In this document: in pieces, positions 47,107-55,460 of the stretch
Numbering within the stretch: the first letter of the stretch is position 1
Layout of the letters: each line of letters opens with the position of its first letter
Assembly (NCBI RefSeq): GCF_001528745.1
Contig: NZ_BCNS01000175.1
Coordinates: forward strand, 1 to 64,000
Length of the DNA: 64,000 bases
Direction of reading: 5' to 3'
From: Marinobacterium profundum
GTDB taxonomy: Bacteria; Pseudomonadota; Gammaproteobacteria; Pseudomonadales; Balneatricaceae
Program-made: the position numbers and the translations under genes
The notes under the pieces: generated by a model
What the model was told of the DNA's origin: nothing
The model's input: only the letters and a program-made list of their open reading frames with translations
Databases searched by the model: none

Positions 47107-48762
47107 ATGCAAGATATTATTGACCAGGTAGTCTCCTACCTACGCGGGATTTGGATTTACAAATGGATTGCTTTACTACTATTTTGGATTATTTGCCTGA
47201 TCGGCTGGCCGTTTGTCCTGAAAATGCCGGACCAATACATTGCCCAGGCAAAGGTGTACGTTGATACACAGTCTCTGCTGGCACCGCTACTGCGGGGCCT
47301 GACCATTCAGACCAACTCCGAACAACAGGTGCAGCTGATTGTAAAAACGTTGCTGACTCGTCCCAACCTGGAAAAAATTACACGCTTGGCTGATATCGAT
47401 ATTCAGGCAGAAAACGACACCGAATACGATGCCATCATTGCTCAGCTGGTAGCCAATCTCAAGTTGAGCCGGGCGGGCCGGGAAAACATATATGCTATAT
47501 CCTACTCCAGCCACTCCGCAGAAAAGGCCAAAAAGGTCGTTGAGGCGACCTTGACTACACTCGTTGAAAACACCCTTGGAAACACAAGGGAAGACAATAC
47601 AACCGCAGCCAACTTTCTGGACCGGCAGATAGCCGAATACGAGGCACGTCTGAATGAAGCAGACAACCTGCTTAAAGAGTTCAAGCAAAGAAACTATGAG
47701 CTGATGAGTTCCGATAGTGGATTTTATAGCCGTATCAACAGCCTAAAAGGCCAAACCAGAGCCATAGAGCTGGATCTACTGGAAGCCAAAACCCGTTTGG
47801 GTTCGCTGGAAAAACAGCTAGTCGGAGAGGAACCAAATTTTGGTATCATGGATGAAGCATTAACGCCGTTCTCCTACGATATTGTCTCCAGTTACGATGG
47901 ACGCATCACTACACTGGAAAACCAACTAGATCAGCTGCGCTTGAAATACACGGATCAGCACCCAAGCATTCGAGAGACAGCACTTATTCTGAAAGATCTC
48001 CAGGCGAAAAGGGCACAAGAACGACAAGAACGACAACAGGCGCTACAAGCCGTTCAGACTACACGAGGAGACGGAGGCTTGAACGAAAACCCGGTTTATC
48101 AACAGCTCAAACTCTCCCACGCCAATGAAGAAACCACCGTTCGGTCCCTGGAAGTGCGCCTGGCTGATTATCAACAGCAGTTGGATTCACTACATAACAA
48201 CGCCAACACCATCCCGGAGCTAGAAGCAGAGCTTCAATCGCTTCAACGAGGGTATTCTATTACCCAGCAGCAATATAATGCACTACTGTCGCGTCGCGAG
48301 TCGGCGCACCTGTCCGAACAGGCGGACGCCAGTGCAGATGGAATTAAGTTTCGTATCATCGAACCGCCACGCTTGCCTACAGCCCCCACAGGTCCTAACC
48401 GTCCCCTAATTTTGTCTGGCGTGCTGGCGGGCGCGGTCGGCATTGGCATCGCGGTTGCCTTTCTCATCTCTCAGCTCAGACCGGTCTTTTTTAACTCAAA
48501 ACAACTCTTCCAGGTCACCGGTTATCCCGTATTGGGGGTGATCACCATGATCAAGGACAAGGAGTTTCTGAACCAAAAACGCAGGGAAATCCGCCTTTTT
48601 GGCGCTATTGCAGGATCACTGCTAGCGTTTTACGGGATGTTAATTTTCTTGCAGATGCTCCCAGACGCGAATCAACAGTTGCTTGCCTATGTTCCCGATC
48701 TCCCGAATACCTGGTTCCGCCAGGTTCAGCAGTTCGCCGACAGAATTCTCAACTATTTCTAG
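47107..48762 (+). CDS. Polysaccharide chain-length determinant (TIGR03007 type)
   Basis: A 551-residue Wzz-like inner-membrane protein. A membrane segment lies near residues 18-36, followed by a long periplasmic region with coiled-coil character (around 170-400) and KYTDQHPSIRETALILKDL, a Wzz motif. Two hydrophobic segments lie near 435-455 and 495-515. It corresponds to TIGR03007. It probably acts with the tyrosine kinase encoded next, to control polymer length and export. GGAG precedes the ATG, and the kinase gene follows after eight bases. Confidence 0.93.
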   Translation: MQDIIDQVVSYLRGIWIYKWIALLLFWIICLIGWPFVLKMPDQYIAQAKVYVDTQSLLAPLLRGLTIQTNSEQQVQLIVKTLLTRPNLEKITRLADIDIQAENDTEYDAIIAQLVANLKLSRAGRENIYAISYSSHSAEKAKKVVEATLTTLVENTLGNTREDNTTAANFLDRQIAEYEARLNEADNLLKEFKQRNYELMSSDSGFYSRINSLKGQTRAIELDLLEAKTRLGSLEKQLVGEEPNFGIMDEALTPFSYDIVSSYDGRITTLENQLDQLRLKYTDQHPSIRETALILKDLQAKRAQERQERQQALQAVQTTRGDGGLNENPVYQQLKLSHANEETTVRSLEVRLADYQQQLDSLHNNANTIPELEAELQSLQRGYSITQQQYNALLSRRESAHLSEQADASADGIKFRIIEPPRLPTAPTGPNRPLILSGVLAGAVGIGIAVAFLISQLRPVFFNSKQLFQVTGYPVLGVITMIKDKEFLNQKRREIRLFGAIAGSLLAFYGMLIFLQMLPDANQQLLAYVPDLPNTWFRQVQQFADRILNYF

Positions 48763-48770
48763 GGGGACTC

Positions 48771-49727
48771 ATGAGCACAATTGAACGTGCACTTGAAAAA
48801 AGTCAGCAGATGGGCGCGAAAAAGCGGGAAACTATCAGTGTTGTCGATAGCCACCACCCTTTCGACGACACTCCGCCAGAGGCACCGGTGCCGCCGTCGG
48901 TGCAAACCGACGGACAGCCGCAACCTCCTCTTCACGCCACCCACGCCACATTGCAAGAGGATGACTCAATCGACTCCAACCCTGGCCTGACGGACAACCC
49001 TGCACAGCTCTATATTGATACAGATCGCCTTGAGCAGATGGGGCTGATCACGCCCACCGAAAACTTCACCCCAATCAAAGAAGAATATCGCTATATCAAG
49101 CGCCCATTACTAGATAACGCTTTCGGAGCCAATTCAGAACAACTTGTTAACCCCAACCTCGTTCTGGTCTCGAGCTGTCATGCGGGAGAAGGAAAGACGT
49201 TTACTGCGCTGAACTTGGCACTGAGCATGGTAACCGAGCATGACCGCTGCGTATTATTGGTAGATGCCGATGTGATCAACCCTAATCTCAGTCGCAGGCT
49301 GAATATTTCCGACAAGGCACTGGGTTTACTGGATTACCTGAAAGGCAAAGCCGAAGTCAGCGACATCATTCAGAGTACCAGTATTCCAAATTTCAAGGTT
49401 GTGTCCGCCGGTACTCGCCATCATCATGCGACTGAAATGATTGCCAGTGAAAGAATGAAATTATTTATGAAGGAGCTATCCAGCCGCTACAGCGACCGAA
49501 TAGTGATCTTCGACACCTCACCTCTACTGGGCGCCAGTGAAACCAGTGTGCTGGCAAAGATGACAGGACAGGCATTGATTGTCATAGAAGAAGCTCGTAC
49601 TTCGCAACGCCAGGTGGAACGGGCACTGAGCCTGCTCCAGCCAAAGATGGCAATAGGCCTGGTCTTGAATAAATCCAGGACCGGACAAAAGGATTATTAT
49701 GGCTATTACGGCGCTTCTCAGCGATAA
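48771..49727 (+). CDS. XrtA-associated tyrosine autokinase (TIGR03018 type)
   Basis: A 318-residue BY-kinase. Walker A is HAGEGKTFTAL near residues 137-147, the second Walker motif is VLLVDADVINPNL near 155-167, and the C-terminal tail ends in a tyrosine cluster (YYGYYG), the usual autophosphorylation site. It is a separate cytoplasmic partner of the chain-length protein, unlike the fused Wzc of Escherichia coli. A likely phosphatase is encoded at 11503-12084. GGGGGA precedes the ATG, and the last 29 bases overlap the outer-membrane protein gene. Confidence 0.93.
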   Translation: MSTIERALEKSQQMGAKKRETISVVDSHHPFDDTPPEAPVPPSVQTDGQPQPPLHATHATLQEDDSIDSNPGLTDNPAQLYIDTDRLEQMGLITPTENFTPIKEEYRYIKRPLLDNAFGANSEQLVNPNLVLVSSCHAGEGKTFTALNLALSMVTEHDRCVLLVDADVINPNLSRRLNISDKALGLLDYLKGKAEVSDIIQSTSIPNFKVVSAGTRHHHATEMIASERMKLFMKELSSRYSDRIVIFDTSPLLGASETSVLAKMTGQALIVIEEARTSQRQVERALSLLQPKMAIGLVLNKSRTGQKDYYGYYGASQR

Positions 49728-51207
49728 CAGGGTGCGCTGGCTTGCGATCCGGTTAACAACCACAGCCATGCTCACACCGATAGCGACAGCGCAGGCCAGC
49801 GACTGGGCTTTTACCCCTGGGATACAGGTCACCGAGCATTACACCAGCAACCTCAACCTTAGCCCGAGCGCAAAGGAAACGAGTCTGATTACCGAGGTGC
49901 GCCCCGGTTTTTCCCTCTCTAAAGAAGGCTCTCATCTGCAGGCGAACCTGGACTATCGGCTCCAACTTCTGGACTATTCATCTGACCAGGGTAGCGATGA
50001 CTACCATCATCAACTAGGTCTATCGGCCAACGCTGAGTTGATCGACGATCGACTGTTTCTAGATGCCAGTAGCAGCTACAGCCAGCAGTTAGTCAACAGT
50101 CGCAGTGCCAGTGCAGGCGACTCTTTGAGCGCCCCCGATAACTTTAGCGATACCTTCACCTTGCAGGTCACCCCCCGCTGGCGACAGCGGCTGGGTCGGT
50201 ACACCACTTTCGGGGCAGACTTTTCCTACGATATGGTACGGTATGACGGTATCAATGATGACAGCGACGGTTATAGTACGAATTTTTTCCTCGACAACCA
50301 GTCCAACCCCAACAAAGTTTACTGGGCTCTCAATGTCGATGCTAATCTGGCTACACCCGATACCTCCGCAACAAACCAATCAGAGAGCATGAGCATTGCG
50401 CTGGGGTATCGATTTAGCCGCCTGCTAGACGGCAAGCTTCGATATGGTTATGTCGACAACCACCTCAACAATCCAACCCAGTCCGAGGCGCAGGCAGGCA
50501 GCTTCTGGGGGGCAGACTTAAGCTGGAACCCAAGCCCCAGAACCTCCCTAAGTGCGTCTTACAATAGCCGACTGCAGTCCATCCAAGGCTATGGAATAAC
50601 TCTCAATCACCGGCAGAAACATACTAACTGGTTGCTAGCCTATAACAAGAATATCAGCAGTGTTCGTGAGGAGCTGCTGCAACTCACCCGAATCGGTACT
50701 CTGATCTGCCCGTCAACCGCTTCGTTTAGCATTGCCGACTGCCGGCTGGTTAGTGGGAACACCCCCGTTCTGCCTGGTCCTGGAGAGCAGGCAATCACCT
50801 TGGTCACGCCGTTGCCCACGCTCTCCGAAGAGCAGTTTATCCAACAAAGCCTGAACGCCAATCTGGTGATAAGTAAAGGCAAAAGCCTGTGGTCCCTGGG
50901 CCTTTTCAGAACGGAGCGAGAATTTCAGGTGCAAGCCCGTACCGAGGAAGATATGGGCGCAAGTGCCAGCTGGAGGATACAGGTGTCAGGACGAACAAGT
51001 CTGAGCACCCTTTATACCTGGTCTCGCCTGGATGGGGACTCTGGGAGCGCGGATTACCAGCGGGCGCTCTCGTTGAACATGGTACGGCAGCTAGGCGCAA
51101 ACAGTTCTCTCAACCTCGCCTTAAAGAGCACCGAACGGGACTCTGCAGATGACAACCAAGGTTTCCAGGAGTATCGCATCACACTCGGGTTCAGCCATCT
51201 TTTTTAG
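49699..51207 (+). CDS. PEP-CTERM system outer-membrane beta-barrel protein (TIGR03016 type)
   Basis: A 502-residue protein with a signal peptide (LTTTAMLTPIATAQA, cleaved before SDW) and alternating hydrophobic beta-strands to the end, finishing in GFSHLF, whose terminal Phe is typical of outer-membrane barrels. The start FTPGIQVTEHYTSNLNL agrees with TIGR03016. It may be the outer-membrane secretin-like partner or a receptor of the export system; its exact role is unknown. The start codon ATG 49699 lies inside the kinase gene with AAAGGA before it. Confidence 0.87.
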   Translation: MAITALLSDNRVRWLAIRLTTTAMLTPIATAQASDWAFTPGIQVTEHYTSNLNLSPSAKETSLITEVRPGFSLSKEGSHLQANLDYRLQLLDYSSDQGSDDYHHQLGLSANAELIDDRLFLDASSSYSQQLVNSRSASAGDSLSAPDNFSDTFTLQVTPRWRQRLGRYTTFGADFSYDMVRYDGINDDSDGYSTNFFLDNQSNPNKVYWALNVDANLATPDTSATNQSESMSIALGYRFSRLLDGKLRYGYVDNHLNNPTQSEAQAGSFWGADLSWNPSPRTSLSASYNSRLQSIQGYGITLNHRQKHTNWLLAYNKNISSVREELLQLTRIGTLICPSTASFSIADCRLVSGNTPVLPGPGEQAITLVTPLPTLSEEQFIQQSLNANLVISKGKSLWSLGLFRTEREFQVQARTEEDMGASASWRIQVSGRTSLSTLYTWSRLDGDSGSADYQRALSLNMVRQLGANSSLNLALKSTERDSADDNQGFQEYRITLGFSHLF

Positions 51208-51220
51208 CGAGCATTAACCT

Positions 51221-52255
51221 ATGTATACGTCGTATTTCGGTTTTACCGCCAAACCTTTCCAGTTGAGTCCAGCGACGGAGTTTTTCTTTACAAGCAAGAG
51301 CCACAAGCGCGCCCTATCCTATCTGCATTACGGACTGAACCAGGGCGAAGGGTTTATCGTCATTACCGGCGAGATCGGCACCGGTAAAACCACCTTGATG
51401 CGTAAGCTCTGGACCACGATTGACCGCGACAATCTCGTCACCGCCCAACTGGTGACGACCAGGCTTGACGCCGATGACCTGCTGCGCATGATCTGTAGCG
51501 CCTTCGGACTACCTGCGGAAAACAAGCCAAAGGCGGTATTACTACAGCAGTTTCAGGACTTTTTGCAATCGACTCATCAGGCCAAAAAACGAGTCCTCTT
51601 ACTGGTAGATGAAGCTCAGAACTTGCCCGCTAGCGCGATTGAAGAGTTGCGAATGCTCTCCAATTTTCAGATCAACGATACGCCCTTGATGCAGAGCTTT
51701 CTGCTCGGTCAGCCGGAGTTGCGAGCGATTATCCAGGACCCCAACATGGAGCAGTTTCGGCAACGCGTTATCGCAGCTTTCCACCTGCAACCCCTAAGCG
51801 AAGCGGAGGTCAAAGCGTACATCCTGTGGCGCCTTGGGGTAGCCGGCTGGAAAGAAAACCCCAGTTTCAGCGATAGTGCGTTCAAGGAAATTTATCTATA
51901 CACCAAGGGAATACCACGAAAGATCAACGTCTTCTGCGATCGCCTGTTACTGCTTTGCTTTCTTGAGGAGTTTACGGTGGTGGATGAAAACACAGTCACT
52001 ACCGTCGCTGACGAACTTGCAGAAGAGTTCTCCCCTCTATCATCGAACCTCCCCCTTCAACTGACCTCTAACGAAGGAAATGCAGATCAACGTCTGGCAT
52101 CTGTTACGAATGATGTATCGGAACTGCAGAGAAAAATTACGCTCATTAACAAATATCTGAGCATCATGGTTACTGATAAGCTGGAGTTGTTGCAAACCCT
52201 GGACAAAAAGCTCAAGCAGGAAGTCAACAAGACGCTGGAAGATTACGATAGATAA
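51221..52255 (+). CDS. ExeA-like ATPase, XrtA/PEP-CTERM system (TIGR03015 type)
   Basis: A 344-residue AAA protein. It starts YTSYFGFTAKPFQLSPATEF, Walker A is GEIGTGKTT near residues 50-58, and Walker B is VLLLVDEAQNL near 126-136. A C-terminal coiled-coil region (about 285-344) differs from the peptidoglycan-binding domain of ExeA. It corresponds to TIGR03015. It may provide energy or gating for export machinery; the ATP-binding residues are intact. It is the last gene of the export operon and ends 39 bases before the stop of the convergent nucleotidyltransferase gene. Confidence 0.93.
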   Translation: MYTSYFGFTAKPFQLSPATEFFFTSKSHKRALSYLHYGLNQGEGFIVITGEIGTGKTTLMRKLWTTIDRDNLVTAQLVTTRLDADDLLRMICSAFGLPAENKPKAVLLQQFQDFLQSTHQAKKRVLLLVDEAQNLPASAIEELRMLSNFQINDTPLMQSFLLGQPELRAIIQDPNMEQFRQRVIAAFHLQPLSEAEVKAYILWRLGVAGWKENPSFSDSAFKEIYLYTKGIPRKINVFCDRLLLLCFLEEFTVVDENTVTTVADELAEEFSPLSSNLPLQLTSNEGNADQRLASVTNDVSELQRKITLINKYLSIMVTDKLELLQTLDKKLKQEVNKTLEDYDR

Positions 52256-52294
52256 CTGAACGGCGCAAACCGGAAAATCTCCCTGCCAAGTGCG

Positions 52295-53371
52295 CTAATC
52301 TTTGGTGACTGCAATTGAACGCGTTAACTTTCGAAGCAGGTGCGGTACTAAGACAGAAAGTGGCATTTTTAGCACGTGACCACGCCAGTAAAGCAAAAAC
52401 TTCGCCAGCCTATACCCCGGCTTTTTAGCCAGAGCATGATGGGGTATAAGTACGCGGGTGAATAATAGGTCTGCCACATATAGCTGTAAAGCGTTCGGAG
52501 TTCCAGTATCTCTCGCAGTCCAGATATCATCCGGTACCGGGCTGGACAAGCAATGTCGACAGTACCTTAAAGCGTAGAACAATGGCCTGACCAGCCGCAG
52601 TTCCTGTGCCCTGTGCTTAAGCTTTAGCCAGTCCTCCACCTTCAACTCTCGAACGAGGAGATCCATATCCGAAAGATCTCTCAGGCCACTCTCGAACTCT
52701 CCTTCAAAGAATAGATGCGTGGCACTGTGGATAATCATATCGTACAACTGCAAAGTTCCCACACCATCAGCATCAAAGTACACCTTATCCATTAACCGCT
52801 CAATATCAATACGAAAACGAAGCACTGGGAAGATATTGTGATGAATATCCAGTACTGTCTGTCTTTTGTAGTGAATCAATGGCGGAATTTCATGAGTCCA
52901 TTCTCGATAATAGTACTGGTCATAATCATCGACTTTATCGGAATACCAACCGACTGTTTTTAGATGCCGCTCAACTTTGGACAAATCACATTTACGCACC
53001 AGTACATCAATATCAGCCAGGGTGCGGCCCTGTCCTGCGGACTTGTTCGCATAGATATAAGCGCCGCCCTTCAATAAAATGGGCCGTACCCCAATACTCA
53101 GTAGTTCCTTCGCCAGCAGTTTTACTTCCCATTGCACCTGCATGCGTTGCTTCTGTGCCTGAAGTGAGGCCGAAACCAGGTGATGATGCGCCTTTTGCGG
53201 CACCACCTTCAGTAGGTCGCTATCAGCCAATAATTGGTATAGCCGTGCCAGCAGGTTGGCCGATCGTCCCAACCGAACCGCTTGGTCCCACTGCTCATCT
53301 GAGTAGTCCTTCGCCAGAAAAGGATTACTTAACAGCGTCTCAAACACCCTGTGACCCTTCGCACAAACCAT
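52295..53371 (-). CDS. Nucleotidyltransferase-family protein (NTP_transf_5 type)
   Basis: A protein of about 358 residues with the core LKGGAYIYANKSAGQGRTLA followed by DIDVLV, the paired aspartates of the nucleotidyltransferase fold, and a helical C-terminus. It resembles the NTP_transf_5 (PF14907) family often encoded beside HprK-related kinase A and PqqD-like proteins. The start is uncertain: I use ATG 53371, which overlaps the kinase gene by 32 bases; a GTG at 53347 has a better ribosome site, and a longer frame to 53470 is unlikely. It may transfer a nucleotide or activate a sugar; the substrate is unknown. Confidence 0.75.
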   Translation of the reverse strand: MVCAKGHRVFETLLSNPFLAKDYSDEQWDQAVRLGRSANLLARLYQLLADSDLLKVVPQKAHHHLVSASLQAQKQRMQVQWEVKLLAKELLSIGVRPILLKGGAYIYANKSAGQGRTLADIDVLVRKCDLSKVERHLKTVGWYSDKVDDYDQYYYREWTHEIPPLIHYKRQTVLDIHHNIFPVLRFRIDIERLMDKVYFDADGVGTLQLYDMIIHSATHLFFEGEFESGLRDLSDMDLLVRELKVEDWLKLKHRAQELRLVRPLFYALRYCRHCLSSPVPDDIWTARDTGTPNALQLYVADLLFTRVLIPHHALAKKPGYRLAKFLLYWRGHVLKMPLSVLVPHLLRKLTRSIAVTKD

Positions 53372-54269
53372 CAAAAAACTCAAAAACCTCTTCAAAGCGA
53401 CTGTACTCCAGCGTGAAACAATCACACTGATCCACCAACCGGCAAGCCGTATCAAAACCCGATTTCCCAAGAATATGATAGTTGAAGCTATTGCCGATTA
53501 ACGCCATTAATGCAGCCGGCTTCCGACAGGCACGAACATTCAAAGTTCGACCGGGTACGTAACGGGGAGTAATAATATGAGTCGGCATCGCTGTCTCAGA
53601 TACACGGGAAGCCGTAGCTGCCGTTGGCTTCATAAGTGCGACCACACCCTTGGCTGTATCGTAAAATTTTTCCGTCAACTCTGCCTGGGGAAATGTTTTC
53701 TGCAGAAGATCGATTGACTCATTTTTCAGATTGACCGGACGCCCAATAGGTATTGCACGGGCCGTTGTGGGCTCCACCATCAGGATTTCATCGGAGAACA
53801 GACGCCAGCCATGCTGCATCAAAGCCGCTGACAGCGTGCTCTTGCCAGACCCTGGTGGCGCAGGAAGAATCACCATGATGCCATTTTTTTCGACACCGGC
53901 CGCATGGAAATGCAGATACCGGTGATACTGATTGGCGATACACCAATTCAAGCCCCATTCGAATAATGGAACCGCCTGTTGAGCCGGCAGAGGCTTGAAT
54001 GGAGCGAAGCCATCAAGATAAAAATTCACCTGTGGGCGAACCCAGCGCCGCAATGACTCTGGCCGTTCAATCTGGATTCGAAAGTCAACAAATGCAGGCC
54101 GAGGCTCTGCTTTGTGAAACTGCTGATACAGGAAGGGAGTCCACTTTTTAACGTTATCAACACTGGAGGTTAGTGCGACCGTGAAGGAACCAAATTCGAA
54201 CTGCCATGTATTATCCCCGTTGGCATCCAAAAGATACTGATTACTCAAAGTGCTCGCACCAGTTGGCAC
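53340..54269 (-). CDS. HprK-related kinase A (TIGR04352 type)
   Basis: A protein of about 309 residues. Walker A is PAPPGSGKST near residue 137, preceded by LHFHAAGVEKNG, and followed by FSDEILMVEP near 160 and GRPVNLKNESI near 176, as in HPr kinase relatives. It corresponds to the HprK-related kinase A of the HPr-rel-A system, which is linked to exosortase A loci. GTG 54269 is used here; TTG 54248, overlapping the PqqD-like stop as TTGA, would be shorter and fits homologues about as well. It probably phosphorylates a protein or peptide, perhaps the PqqD-like protein. Confidence 0.88.
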   Translation of the reverse strand: MPTGASTLSNQYLLDANGDNTWQFEFGSFTVALTSSVDNVKKWTPFLYQQFHKAEPRPAFVDFRIQIERPESLRRWVRPQVNFYLDGFAPFKPLPAQQAVPLFEWGLNWCIANQYHRYLHFHAAGVEKNGIMVILPAPPGSGKSTLSAALMQHGWRLFSDEILMVEPTTARAIPIGRPVNLKNESIDLLQKTFPQAELTEKFYDTAKGVVALMKPTAATASRVSETAMPTHIITPRYVPGRTLNVRACRKPAALMALIGNSFNYHILGKSGFDTACRLVDQCDCFTLEYSRFEEVFEFFDGLCEGSQGV

Positions 54270-54523
54270 TCCTGCAGGGACTGCAAAGTTTCAACCACTA
54301 TCCGCGGCAGTGTTTCAGCCTCGACCCCACACCCTGCGGCTTGCCCGATCAGCGACTCGGTTGTTTGCGGGGGATGGCCATCCAGACAACACAATAGGTG
54401 GTCTGCAAGCTCATTAAGCTCAAAAGTATCACCGGAAAAAGGATGAAACACCACTACACCATCTTCCCAGTGCTTGGAAGCCTCCGCGTAACTGAAATCA
54501 AGGCACCATTTCACCTTATCCAT
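54245..54523 (-). CDS. HPr-rel-A system PqqD-like protein (TIGR04353 type)
   Basis: A 92-residue PqqD-fold protein: GVVVFHPFSGDTFELNELAD and LLCCLDGHPP are the typical peptide-chaperone parts. PqqD-like proteins hold a precursor peptide for a modifying enzyme. It is placed between a HprK-related kinase and an exported protein, a layout known as the HPr-rel-A system; the true client is unknown. The ATG begins 33 bases after the exported-protein gene, and its end overlaps the kinase gene by 25 bases (or two, if the later kinase start is used). Confidence 0.85.
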   Translation of the reverse strand: MDKVKWCLDFSYAEASKHWEDGVVVFHPFSGDTFELNELADHLLCCLDGHPPQTTESLIGQAAGCGVEAETLPRIVVETLQSLQECQLVRAL

Positions 54524-54556
54524 TCCGTATTGACCTATATCGCCATCCTAGCACTT

Positions 54557-55252
54557 TCAGCACTGCTGCCTCAGCCCCGTCTGTTCAACATTATTTGCGT
54601 TGAAGGTAGACAAAATTCCCTCCAACTGGGTTTCCTTCATAAAAACACCATTAACAGTGACCAACGCCTCGGCGATATCGCGGGGCGAATATGGATAAGC
54701 GACACCTGAGTGCAAGGCATTCAGTAATGCGGCGCAAACTTGTCTCGCGTAAGGGTCACTACCAAACAAATACGCCATTAACGGGGAACCAAAATCATTC
54801 TGCCACATGAGAGTGGAGCCGGACGTGCCCAGCACCTGTGTAATCAAGCTATTGAGAGTAGTGCCACCAACATAGGTGTAATTGATATTCGATGGTACAC
54901 GGCCCTGCATGTCGCACTCATCACAGGGCTTATTGACCTTCTGTGGCCCCCCGTTCCCGGTAAGCCTTGGCTTATACATGACTCCAAAATCGAGCCCCGA
55001 AACAGCAGGCCAGTTGACGGGATGAGTCATCCAGTAATCCGGCGTCTTGCCATCTCCCAAGGGGGGGCAGTCATGCATGTGGTTGGAAAGATTGCCGCTA
55101 AGCATGCCCGAGATAGTGGTGCACTCATGCCCCTGCCCCCACGCTGACCGGCTGGGTAAAGATGCCATAATCGGTGTACCGGCAAGCCCGATGAGCAATC
55201 GGCGACGGATTGGGTCTGACTTTTTGGATTGTTTCTTATCGGCATCCATCAT
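54557..55252 (-). CDS. Exported protein with Tat-like signal, function unknown
   Basis: A protein of about 231 residues. The N-terminus has RRRLLIGLAGTPIMASL followed by a small-residue cleavage region (SAWG), resembling a twin-arginine or standard export signal. The mature part has Cys-rich patches (CDECDM) and conserved-looking blocks PDYWMTHPVNWP and LMAYLFGSDPYARQVCAALL. I do not recognise a family. It has no PEP-CTERM tail. A strong sigma-54 promoter precedes it (55338-55356), and it heads the HPr-rel-A group, suggesting that it is the group's target or effector. ATG 55252 or 55249 may be the start. Confidence 0.75.
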   Translation of the reverse strand: MMDADKKQSKKSDPIRRRLLIGLAGTPIMASLPSRSAWGQGHECTTISGMLSGNLSNHMHDCPPLGDGKTPDYWMTHPVNWPAVSGLDFGVMYKPRLTGNGGPQKVNKPCDECDMQGRVPSNINYTYVGGTTLNSLITQVLGTSGSTLMWQNDFGSPLMAYLFGSDPYARQVCAALLNALHSGVAYPYSPRDIAEALVTVNGVFMKETQLEGILSTFNANNVEQTGLRQQC

Positions 55253-55337
55253 CGGTATCCATAATAGAAAATCCACGTCACCTGCAGAGGCTCTTCTGAC
55301 GCTTAATTTTCAGTATTAGATCTTTACTGTTTATTAT

Positions 55338-55356
55338 TTTGCAATATTTAAGCCAT
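55338..55356 (-). promoter_or_regulatory. Sigma-54 (RpoN) promoter
   Basis: On the minus strand the sequence reads ATGGCTTAAATATTGCAAA. The GG of the -24 element (55354-55353) and GC of the -12 element (55342-55341) are separated by exactly ten bases, and TGGC and TTGCA match the consensus. Transcription would start near 55329, giving a leader of about 77 bases before ATG 55252. The adjacent prsR gene encodes a sigma-54 activator. A GCCCATGGGC palindrome at 55432-55441 lies about 90 bases upstream and might be part of an enhancer site. Confidence 0.8.
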
Positions 55357-55460
55357 ATAAATTTCACTTTAAAAACAACACCTTAATAAAGTAGCGCTCT
55401 GCCACTGTAATAAAAGCTGACACCTTAGCAAGCCCATGGGCCTTCAGACCACAAAGCCGG

